NCBI GenBank assembly: GCA_035512195.1
Contig: DATKEK010000117.1
Location: 1-7,289, forward strand
DNA length: 7,289 nt
From: DATKEK01 sp035512195
GTDB lineage: Bacteria > Pseudomonadota > Gammaproteobacteria > Burkholderiales > Eutrophovitaceae
Direction of reading: 5' to 3'
The position numbers and the translations under genes were made by a program. The notes below the pieces were generated by a model. The model did no database searches. It saw nothing but the letters and a program-made list of their open reading frames with translations, and had not been told where the DNA came from. Shown piece after piece: positions 1-6,122 of this stretch (its first letter is position 1; each line of letters begins with the position of its first letter).

Positions 1-490
1 ACTTTTCGGCGACGAAAGCGCTGGTGCCCGAACCGCAGGTCGGGTCCAGCACCAGATCGCCGGGGTCGGTGGTCATGAGGAGGCAGCGTTCAATGACTTT
101 TTGCGTGGTCTGCACCACGTAAGTCTTTTCGTCACCAAATCCACCGGAACGCGTGTCGTCCCAAATGTTATTGCGTGGTTTAAACGCAAAATCGTCGAGA
201 TAACGGATGAAGGTCAGGTAGGTGCCTACGGGTAACAATCGCCTAACCGACGCGATTCGCTTCAGTCCATTCTCATCGCTGCGAAATGTTCCTGCCCCAG
301 GCGTAAATGTCTTACCTTCGAAAATGAACTCTCGAAGGTCGTTCCCCTGTGCGGGACGTTGATTCGTTAATGGGTTCGGGCGATAAACGCGCGACTCAGG
401 TGGAAGCGGTGTGTGCCCTGAAACTTCAGCGTCAGTCATTCTCCGGCGTCTGCCATCCGCCATCTGCACGAACCGAAGATTGTCTTCATC
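1..490 (-). pseudogene. C-terminal fragment of Mod-type N6-adenine DNA methyltransferase, out of frame with its N-terminal half, cut by window edge
   Basis: Read on the minus strand from about 490 down to 2, this frame is open for about 163 codons and continues past the window. It begins near DEDNLRFVQMADG. It then shows RPAQGNDLREFIFEGKTFTPG, typical of the region after target recognition in Mod-like enzymes, and NIWDDTRSGGFGDEKTYVVQ. It ends with ERCLLMTTDPGDLVLDP followed by TCGSGTSAFVAEK, which is the S-adenosylmethionine-binding motif I. In beta-class adenine methyltransferases this motif lies C-terminal to DPPY, so the order is correct. No DPPY motif is present here or in the upstream fragment. 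By hand count GC is about 55% over 1-480, lower than the mid-60s of the N-terminal fragment. Without the missing middle this piece should not be active. Family assignment is firm; whether the break is biological is uncertain. Confidence 0.8.
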
Positions 491-1190
491 CGCAATGCAA
501 GAGCGAGTTCATCACCAGCAGGGAATCGCCGGCGATCAGGCGGTTGGCCCAGCCGCGCTCGTGCTTGTAGAAATCGATGGCGTCGCGCATTGGCAGGTTC
601 TCGAAGGGCGCGGCGAACAGGTCCGGCTGAAAGTGGTAGCCCGAGGTTTTTCCCTCACCCCCTGCCCCTCTCCCAGAGGTAGAGGGGTGCTTTTCCTTCA
701 TGCGTTTGCGCACCGCGGCCAGGATGCTGGCCGGATCGATGCGCTCGTGGACGTGCAGCGAGACGGTATCCACCGCGAAGCTGGTGCGCTCGGCCTTGCC
801 GGCCCAGTTCAGGTAGGGCGCGGCCTGATGCTTCAACTGTTCCAGCGCGGCGCGCATCGTCGCGTCGTCGCCGCTTGCCAGAGCCGCGTCGATCAGCTTT
901 TCGACCTGAGCCCGGCCGCTGTCGAACTCCAGCGCCGGGTCGATGTGCGGGTCGTAGGCCCAGGTGGTTTTCGGGGTTTCGGGATCGGTGTCCGGCGTCA
1001 CCATCCCGACTTCGGGATTGTTCTTTCGTTTGTTCGCGTGGCGATAGCTGAGCACCTGCGGATCGCCCTTCGGTGCGCGCGCCCTCCCCGAAGCCTTCGC
1101 AGTCTTCGCGCGGCTCGTCCGACGGCCGGCCGGAATCTGCGGCTTCTCCAACTCGAACCCGTCGCCATCCCTGTTCCTTCTGGACGCCAC
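486..1190 (-). pseudogene. N-terminal fragment of Mod-type N6-adenine DNA methyltransferase, ending in a premature stop
   Basis: The frame gives 234 residues and stops with TGA at 488-486. It opens with GTG at 1190, preceded by a good Shine-Dalgarno match (GGAGGG at 1200-1195 on the minus strand). Diagnostic blocks are SYRHANKRKNNPEVGMV (about residues 48-64), LNWAGKAERTSFAVDTVSLH, HVHERIDPASILAAVRK, PDLFAAPFENLPMRDAIDFY and WANRLIAGDSLLVMNSLL. These are the conserved N-terminus of type III-like site-specific methyltransferases, whose next segment should read roughly GMAGQVQMIYIDPPYG. Instead the frame ends after NSLLHCG, and the C-terminal half resumes one frame over, so a large internal segment including DPPY is lost. 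About 15 extra residues (PSTSGRGAGGEGK) come from an embedded hairpin repeat. The gene lies 260 bases downstream of ppx on the same strand. A restriction partner, if any, would be outside the window. Confidence 0.82.
649..692. repeat. GC-rich interspersed hairpin repeat inserted in the methyltransferase gene
   Basis: The plus strand reads TCCCTCACCCCCTG followed by a hairpin: stem CCCCTCT at 665-671 pairs perfectly with AGAGGGG at 681-687 around a 9-base loop. T runs flank both sides (near 647-651 and 691-694). The layout, CCCTCACCCC-spacer-CCCTCTCCC with a complementary AGAGGGG arm, matches a repeat I know from many high-GC bacterial genomes. In one frame it translates to the familiar LTPxPSPxGRG string, present here on the plus strand as LTPCPSPRGRG. 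On the methyltransferase strand it is read through in frame as PSTSGRGAGGEGK, placed in a variable linker between the HVHERIDP block and the PDLFAAPFEN block. I see only one copy in the window. Exact boundaries are uncertain. Confidence 0.7.
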
Positions 1191-1200
1191 TCTTCCCTCC
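1191..1200 (-). promoter_or_regulatory. Ribosome binding site setting the GTG start of the methyltransferase fragment
   Basis: On the minus strand GGAGGG (1200-1195) is followed by four bases and then GTG at 1190. The frame stays open further upstream to a TAA near 1305, so length alone does not fix the start. This strong site is the reason for choosing the GTG at 1190. Confidence 0.5.
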
Positions 1201-1404
1201 CGCGTCGGCCGTCGGCTTCTGAATCCGTGACGAAGGGTAACGGTTATCGGGAGCTCGCGCCAAGCCGGCCAGTTGGTGCTCCGGCCGTTCGGCGCGCGAA
1301 CCGATTACTGCGTCATTTGCACGACTTGCAGTCTCTTCAGTCCGTGCCTGTCGATCTCAACCATGTATGGCAGGCCGCCGCTTTGGCAAAATCGGTGAAC
1401 AGGG

Positions 1405-1426
1405 TGTGCCGGCCAAGGCCGGGACA
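1405..1426. terminator. Short GC-rich hairpin downstream of ppx, possible terminator
   Basis: CCGGCC at 1409-1414 and GGCCGG at 1417-1422 are perfectly complementary around an AA loop. After one G-G mismatch, TGT (1405-1407) pairs with ACA (1424-1426). It lies 25-46 bases past the ppx stop codon. On the minus strand no T run follows directly (the nearest TTTT is about 14 bases on), so it is not a standard intrinsic terminator. It is the only notable structure in the 260-base stretch 1191-1450, where I see no gene. Confidence 0.25.
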
Positions 1427-1450
1427 GGTGTACATGCCGTCCGTGGGCGG

Positions 1451-2980
1451 CTAGTTCGCCGCGATAGATTCGGCCGCTGCTTCCGCCTCGATTTCGTCGA
1501 GACCCGGCACGTTCAGTTCGACGCCGAGACGTGCCCAGTCCTTGATCTCGCCGCGAAGCTCCGCAACCGTCAGCGGATTGGAGACGAGCCACTTGGCGTC
1601 CACCTCGAGCGTGAACGTGGATTTGCGCCGGGAAACGCGAATCGCCGGCAGCCGCAGATCGCTGCGGCTGCGATGGAACAGCGCGGCGAGGCGCAGCGCC
1701 ATCAGCAGCGTCCAGTCGGCATTTTCAGTCACCGCCCCGCGCAGTTTGTCCAGCGAACCGCGGTGCGCCAGCACCAGCAGCGACAGATGCTGCTGCTCCA
1801 TCTTTGAGAATCCCGGCATGTCGGCGTTGGCAAGGATGTAGGCCGAATGCTTGTGGAATCCGGCATGGGCGATATCCAGGCCGATCTCATGCAGGCGCGC
1901 CGCCCATGACAGCAGCCGCATCGGGTAGGCACGCGCCTCCTTGTCGCCTTCGGCAAGCTGTCCGAACATGCGCAGCGCAAGACGCTCCACGCGATGCGCC
2001 TGCAGCGCATCGACGTGATAGCGCTGCATGAACTGTCGCACGGTCAGATCGCGCATGTCGCGGCGATGCGCGCGCCCGATCATGTCCCACAGGATGCCCT
2101 GGCGCATGGCGCCGGTGGCGAGCTTCATGTGCTCGGCGCCCAGCTCGGCGAATATCGCGGACATGATGGCGAACCCGCCGGCCAACACTGGAATCCGGTC
2201 GGCCCTAAGACCCGGCAGATCGAGTTTCGCAGTGTCGCCCGCCTTGATCAGCACGCTGCGCAGTTTCTCGAGCCCATCGCGGGTAATGCCGCCGGTGCTC
2301 CAGCCGCTGGCTTCCAGGATGTCGCCGAGCGAGCGAGCCGTGCCCGACGAGCCGACCGCTTCCTGCCAGTGTTTCGAGGAAAACTGCCGGCGAATGGTTT
2401 CGATCCCGACGCGCGCGGCGAGCTCGGCCTGCTTCATGCCGGACTTCGAGACGCGGCCTCCCGGGAAGAAGCGCAGGCTCCAGCTCACACATCCCATGTA
2501 CAGGCTTTCCAGCCGGTGCGGCTGGTGGCCTGCGCCGATGATGAATTCGGTCGAGCCGCCGCCAATATCCACCACCAGCCGTTTGTCCGGGCTGTGCGGC
2601 AGGCTGTGCGCGACGCCGAGGTAAATCAGACGGGCCTCTTCGCGGCCGGCGACGATCTCGATCGGGAAACCGAGTGCGCGTTCGAAACGCGCAAGCACGT
2701 CGGCCGAGTTCTTCGCCACGCGCAAGGTATTGGTGCCGACCGCACGCACGGCGCCCTGCGCAAAACCGCGCAACCGCTCGCCGAACCGGCTGAGTGCCTC
2801 GACCGCGCGCTGCTGCGCTGCTTCGTCGATCAGCTTGTCGGGGGTCAGGCCCGCGGCAAGCCTGACGGTCGCACGCAGGGAATCGAGCGGGTAGACCTGG
2901 TCGTCCACGACGCGGCCGACCTGAAGCCGGAATGAGTTCGAACCCAGATCGACCGCTGCAATGGTGGAGTGTTCCTGCAT
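1451..2980 (-). CDS. ppx: Exopolyphosphatase (Ppx/GppA family)
   Basis: This 509-residue protein is predicted to release terminal phosphate from inorganic polyphosphate in the cytoplasm. It has the actin-like ASKHA fold: phosphate-1 motif VDLGSNSFRLQVG at 10-22, RAVGTNTLRVAKN at 79-91, the catalytic region GREEARLIYLGV with E115 matching E. coli Ppx E121, and phosphate-2 motif VVDIGGGSTEF at 136-146. GSSGTARSLG (210-219) and LATGAMRQGILWD (287-299) complete the core. The C-terminal half carries the HD-like helical region of long Ppx proteins (LHEIGLDIAH from 363, then H376 and H378). Length is close to the 513 of E. coli Ppx, which favours Ppx over the short GppA-like forms, although pppGpp hydrolysis as a side activity is possible. 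ATG at 2980 places the D11LGSN motif at the usual distance. It follows phoU by 78 bases, consistent with joint phosphate and polyphosphate control. Confidence 0.95.
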   Translation of the reverse strand: MQEHSTIAAVDLGSNSFRLQVGRVVDDQVYPLDSLRATVRLAAGLTPDKLIDEAAQQRAVEALSRFGERLRGFAQGAVRAVGTNTLRVAKNSADVLARFERALGFPIEIVAGREEARLIYLGVAHSLPHSPDKRLVVDIGGGSTEFIIGAGHQPHRLESLYMGCVSWSLRFFPGGRVSKSGMKQAELAARVGIETIRRQFSSKHWQEAVGSSGTARSLGDILEASGWSTGGITRDGLEKLRSVLIKAGDTAKLDLPGLRADRIPVLAGGFAIMSAIFAELGAEHMKLATGAMRQGILWDMIGRAHRRDMRDLTVRQFMQRYHVDALQAHRVERLALRMFGQLAEGDKEARAYPMRLLSWAARLHEIGLDIAHAGFHKHSAYILANADMPGFSKMEQQHLSLLVLAHRGSLDKLRGAVTENADWTLLMALRLAALFHRSRSDLRLPAIRVSRRKSTFTLEVDAKWLVSNPLTVAELRGEIKDWARLGVELNVPGLDEIEAEAAAESIAAN

Positions 2981-2992
2981 CCCGGTCTCAGT

Positions 2993-3006
2993 GTGCCGCG
3001 CGGCAC
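2993..3006. repeat. Perfect 14-base palindrome in the ppx 5' region
   Basis: GTGCCGCGCGGCAC equals its own reverse complement. It lies 12 bases upstream of the ppx ATG, between phoU and ppx. It could be an operator half-pair or an mRNA hairpin near the ribosome binding region, or a chance feature of GC-rich DNA. No T run follows it, so it does not look like a terminator. Confidence 0.4.
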
Positions 3007-3022
3007 CGTGAATGACCGGGAG

Positions 3023-3049
3023 ATATTACCGCGGAAGTGAGAGTGTCGG
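3023..3049 (-). promoter_or_regulatory. Weak candidate sigma-70 promoter for ppx
   Basis: On the minus strand CCGACA (3049-3044) and TAATAT (3028-3023) are separated by 15 bases. Each resembles the -35 and -10 consensus, but the spacer is short. It lies in the phoU-ppx gap and would give ppx its own transcript in addition to read-through from rpiA-phoU. The palindrome at 2993-3006 would fall in the leader. Confidence 0.2.
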
Positions 3050-3061
3050 GACGCTGCGCGC

Positions 3062-3772
3062 TCAGCCCATCACTTCGCGCTCGATTTCCTCGATCGAGGT
3101 GTGTCGCACATCCTTGCCCTTCACCATGTATATCACGTACTCGGAGATGTTCTTGGCATGATCTCCGATGCGCTCGATGGCTTTCGCCACGAACAGCAGC
3201 TCGAGCGATGCCGAGATCGTGCGCGGATCTTCCATCATGAAAGTGATCAGCTGGCGGATGATGCCGCGGAACTCCTCGTCCACGTGTACGTCCTGGCGCA
3301 CCACTTCCGCCGAAGCCGTCAGGTCGAGGCGGGCGAACGCGTCCAGCGACTTGCGCAGCATCTGCAGGGCAACCTGCGACATGCGCCGGATCTCGACCAT
3401 GCGCGGCTGCTGGAGCCGGTCCGCGGAGTGGATGAGCTTGGCCATGCGGGCGATCTTCGCCGCCTCGTCGCCGATGCGCTCAAGATCGGTGATGGTCTTC
3501 ACCACCGTCATCAGCATGCGCAGATCGCTCGCCGCCGGCTGCCGCCGCGCAATGATGGTGCTCACGTCCTCGTCGATCTCGACCTCGAGCGCGTTCACCC
3601 TATGGTCGTTTTCCTCGACGCTGTCGCACAGGTCGAGGTCGCCCGCCGTCAGCGCATCGAGCGCGACCTTGATCTGCTCCTCGACCATGCCGCCCATCTG
3701 GAGAACGCGCGAGCGGACAGTTTCAAGCTCCGCATCGAACTGCTTGGATGTATGTTCGCTGGTGGTTACCAC
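3062..3772 (-). CDS. phoU: Phosphate signalling complex protein PhoU
   Basis: PhoU is a cytoplasmic all-helical protein that links the PstSCAB phosphate transporter to the PhoR sensor kinase and keeps the Pho regulon off when phosphate is plentiful. The 236-residue product has the family's usual length and its two tandem three-helix repeats. Each repeat ends in the conserved metal-site helix: KTITDLERIGDEAAKIA with E98 and D102, and AKAIERIGDHAKNISEYVIY with E200 and D204. ARRQPAASDLRML (75-87) and EDPRTISASLELLF (181-194) are the matching preceding segments. The start is GTG at 3772 with AGGAGG eight bases upstream. It sits 58 bases after rpiA and 78 before ppx on the same strand. No pst or phoR gene is in view, so its partners are encoded elsewhere. 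Confidence 0.96.
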   Translation of the reverse strand: MVTTSEHTSKQFDAELETVRSRVLQMGGMVEEQIKVALDALTAGDLDLCDSVEENDHRVNALEVEIDEDVSTIIARRQPAASDLRMLMTVVKTITDLERIGDEAAKIARMAKLIHSADRLQQPRMVEIRRMSQVALQMLRKSLDAFARLDLTASAEVVRQDVHVDEEFRGIIRQLITFMMEDPRTISASLELLFVAKAIERIGDHAKNISEYVIYMVKGKDVRHTSIEEIEREVMG

Positions 3773-3780
3773 TCCGGCTT

Positions 3781-3786
3781 CCTCCT
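3781..3786 (-). promoter_or_regulatory. Strong ribosome binding site for the GTG start of phoU
   Basis: AGGAGG on the minus strand (3786-3781) ends eight bases before the GTG at 3772. It is the clearest Shine-Dalgarno site in the window and supports the GTG as the true phoU start. Confidence 0.7.
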
Positions 3787-3830
3787 CGGAATAGGTTCTG
3801 CAATGAACGGGCTAGCGTAACGCTGGAACA

Positions 3831-4514
3831 TTACAGAATGGTTTCAGGCCCGGTCTGCCGGGTCAACTGCCTGACGCCTTCCGCGGCCCCGAGCAGCGCC
3901 ACATCCGCGCTGCGCCTGGCAAACAGGCCGCTGGTCACCACGCCGACGATCTGGTTGATCCGCCCCTCCAGCTCGACCGGGTTCGCGATGCTCAGCCCTC
4001 TGACGTCCAGTATGAGGTTGCCGTTGTCGGTGACGAAATCCTTTCTCAACTCGGGGCGCCCGCCGAGACCGACCAGTTGGCGGGCAACGTGGGCACGCGC
4101 CATTGGAATCACCTCGACCGGCAACGGGAAAGCCCCCAGCACGTCCACCAGTTTGGAGTCGTCCGCGATGCACACGAACTTCTGCGCCACCGCGGCGACG
4201 ATCTTCTCGCGCGTGAGCGCGCCGCCGCCGCCCTTGATCATGTGCATGTGCGACGTGATCTCGTCCGCGCCGTCCACGTACACCGGCAGCTCGTCGACTG
4301 CGTTCAGGTCGAGCACGCGGATGCCGGCCGCCTGCAGACGCGCTGCGGTCGCCTCCGAGCTTGCCACCGCGCCCTCGATCCGCGACTTGATCGTGGCCAG
4401 TACGTCTATGAAGAAGTTGGCGGTCGAGCCGGTGCCGACGCCGACCACCGCGCCATCCGGCACGAATGCCACGGCGGCGCTGGCAGCGGCCTGCTTGAGT
4501 GCTTCTCTGCCCAT
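3831..4514 (-). CDS. rpiA: Ribose-5-phosphate isomerase A
   Basis: RpiA interconverts ribose 5-phosphate and ribulose 5-phosphate in the non-oxidative pentose phosphate pathway, with no cofactor. The 227-residue product is slightly longer than the 219 of E. coli and has all signature blocks: the phosphate-binding loop VGVGTGSTANFFID (24-37), VASSEATAARL (50-60), VDGADEI (80-86), KGGGGALTREK (94-104) and CIADDSKLVD. The catalytic residues D81, D84, K94 and E103 fall at the same numbers as in E. coli. The ATG at 4514 is the only reasonable start because an in-frame TAG lies about 24 bases upstream; its ribosome binding site is weak. It leads a likely rpiA-phoU-ppx transcript and is divergent from ilvA across 48 bases. 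Confidence 0.97.
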   Translation of the reverse strand: MGREALKQAAASAAVAFVPDGAVVGVGTGSTANFFIDVLATIKSRIEGAVASSEATAARLQAAGIRVLDLNAVDELPVYVDGADEITSHMHMIKGGGGALTREKIVAAVAQKFVCIADDSKLVDVLGAFPLPVEVIPMARAHVARQLVGLGGRPELRKDFVTDNGNLILDVRGLSIANPVELEGRINQIVGVVTSGLFARRSADVALLGAAEGVRQLTRQTGPETIL

Positions 4515-4535
4515 CCGAAATTCCGTTTCGAGTTC

Positions 4536-4557
4536 ACGCTAGGATAGCGTCAACGCT
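4536..4557. repeat. ACGCT/AGCGT inverted repeats in the rpiA-ilvA gap
   Basis: ACGCT (4536-4540), AGCGT (4546-4550) and ACGCT (4553-4557) alternate in orientation, so the middle copy can pair with either neighbour. They overlap the proposed rpiA -10 box. An operator is possible, but five-base units are short and may be chance. Confidence 0.25.
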
Positions 4558-4569
4558 GTTGCATGACCA
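4541..4569 (-). promoter_or_regulatory. Candidate sigma-70 promoter for rpiA
   Basis: On the minus strand TGGTCA (4569-4564) and TATCCT (4546-4541) are separated by 17 bases, each matching four of six consensus positions. The transcript would begin about 20 bases before the rpiA ATG. The -35 box overlaps the first codons of divergent ilvA if that gene starts at 4563, so the two promoters would share a very short control region. Confidence 0.3.
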
Positions 4570-6076
4570 GCAGCGCCACCATCCCAACCGGCCTCCCCCG
4601 CTCCATGAAAAACGATTATCTGGAACGCATTCTTTCCGCCAGGGTGTACGACGTCGCCATCGAGTCCCCGCTCGAAGCGGCGCCGGCGCTGTCCGCGCGC
4701 ATGGGCAATCGCCTGCTGTTGAAGCGCGAGGACCTGCAACCGGTGTTCTCGTTCAAGCTGCGCGGCGCCTACAACAAGATGGTGCATCTGCCGGCAATCA
4801 CGCGCAGGGCGTCGCGCTCGCGGCACAGCGGCTCGGCTGCAAGGCGACCATCGTCATGCCGGTGACTACACCGCAGATCAAGATCGCCGCGGTCGCGGCG
4901 CGCGGCGCGCGGGTCATTCTGCACAGCGACTCCTACGACGAGGCCAGCACGCGCGCGATCGCCCTGGCGCGGCAGAAAGGACTGACTTTCGTCCATCCGT
5001 ATGACGATCCGGATGTGATCGCCGGCCAGGGCACCATCGGCATGGAGATCCTGCGCCAGCACAGCGGTCCGCTGCACGCGGTCTTCGTGGCAGTCGGCGG
5101 CGGTGGGTTGATCGTCGGTATCGGCAGCTTCATCAAGCGGCTGCGGCCCGAGGTGCGCGTGATCGGCGTGGAGCCGGTCGACGCCGACGCCATGACGCGC
5201 TCGCTGCGCAGCGGGCGCCGGGTCAGGCTGAGGCGGGCGGGATTGTTCGCGGATGGGGTGGCAGTCCGGCAGGTCGGGCGAGAGACCTTCAGGCTGGCCA
5301 GGCAATGCGTGGACGACATGGTGCTGGTCGACAACGACGCGATCTGCGCCGCCATCAAGGACGTGTTCGAAGACACGCGCTCGATTCTCGAGCCGGCCGG
5401 CGCGCTCGCGATCGCTGGCGCGAAGGCTTACGCGGATCGTCACGGTCTGCGCAGGCAGACACTGGTGGCGGTCGCCTGTGGGGCAAACATGAACTTCGAG
5501 CGGCTGCGCTTCGTCGCGGAGCGAGCCGAACTCGGCGAGCGGCGGGAGGCGTTGCTGGCGGTCACCATTCCCGAGCGGCCGGGCAGCTTCAAACGTTTCT
5601 GTGCGCTGCTGGGTCCGCGCAACGTCACCGAATTCAACTACCGCTACGCCGATCCGGAGCGCGCGCATGTGTTCGTCGGCGTACAGATCCGCGACGCCTG
5701 CGAGACCCGGCAACTGGTGCGGATGCTGCGCAGCCAGGGACTCGCAACCGAGGATCTGTCGGAGAACGAGATGGCGAAACTGCATATACGCCATCTGGTG
5801 GGCGGGCGCGCGCCACAGGTCGAGCACGAACGGCTTCTGCGCTTCGAGTTCCCGGAACGCCCCGGCGCGCTGATGGATTTTCTGCACGGAATGACTCACG
5901 ACTGGAACATCAGCCTGTTTCACTATCGGAATCATGGTGCGGACTACGGGCGCGTGCTGGCCGGCATCCAGGTGCCGCCGCGGGACGCAGTGCTGTTCCG
6001 CCGGTTCCTGCTGCGGCTCGGGTACCCGCACTGGGAAGAGACGCACAATCCCGCCTATCCGCTGTTTCTGGCCTGA
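4563..6076 (+). pseudogene. ilvA: Biosynthetic threonine dehydratase (threonine ammonia-lyase), frameshifted by an internal deletion
   Basis: IlvA is the PLP enzyme that converts threonine to 2-oxobutanoate and ammonia, the committed and isoleucine-inhibited step to isoleucine. The first frame (from ATG 4563, or more likely ATG 4605 giving MKNDYLERILSARVYDVA) runs through LLLKREDLQPVFSFKLRGAY, with the PLP lysine codon at 4755, to NKMVHLP. The next conserved block, ASAGNHAQGVAL, is found immediately but one frame over, from 4784 on. Compared with E. coli IlvA, about 13 codons are absent between them. The second frame then runs cleanly to the TGA at 6074-6076: VMPVTTPQIKI, the glycine loop VAVGGGGLIVGI (5096-5110), and two C-terminal ACT-like regulatory modules starting at LAVTIPERPG (about 5552) and LLRFEFPERPG (about 5834). 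Restored length would be about 503-517 residues, normal for the family. As written the gene cannot make full-length enzyme. Confidence 0.88.
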
Positions 6077-6082
6077 AGCTTG

Positions 6083-6112
6083 CTGCCACAAGTGGTGTGC
6101 GCTCTATATAAT
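6083..6112 (+). promoter_or_regulatory. Candidate sigma-70 promoter for slt
   Basis: A perfect TATAAT lies at 6107-6112, with CTGCCA (6083-6088, four of six matches) 18 bases upstream. It sits just after the ilvA stop. Transcription would begin near 6118-6119, only a few bases before the ATG at 6123, leaving no room for a Shine-Dalgarno site. Confidence 0.4.
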
Positions 6113-6122
6113 GTACCGTTCG

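Noticed and set aside
411..1454. A 347-codon open frame on the plus strand opposite the methyltransferase
   Set aside because: It is an antisense shadow in GC-rich DNA: the opposite strand carries clear family motifs, and this translation is low-complexity with no recognisable domain.
1305..1592. A 95-codon minus-strand frame overlapping the ppx 3' end, ending in GGLPYMVEIDRHGLKRLQVV
   Set aside because: The tail looks somewhat protein-like, but most of the frame overlaps ppx in another frame, and I see no ribosome binding site or family match.
3812..3835. A Pho-box-like CTGTAAT just upstream of phoU on the minus strand
   Set aside because: The first half-site fits, but the second half-site expected 11 bases on matches poorly, and the string includes the rpiA stop codon.
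4517..4545. A possible ilvA promoter with TAGGAT as the -10 box
   Set aside because: No acceptable -35 box is found at 16-18 bases upstream.
4781..4800. Programmed frameshifting as the explanation for the ilvA break
   Set aside because: There is no slippery heptamer, and conserved residues are missing at the junction. A ribosomal frameshift would not remove coding sequence.
4769..6091. A 440-codon open frame on the minus strand opposite ilvA
   Set aside because: The plus strand encodes conserved IlvA motifs over the same span. The antisense product has no family features.
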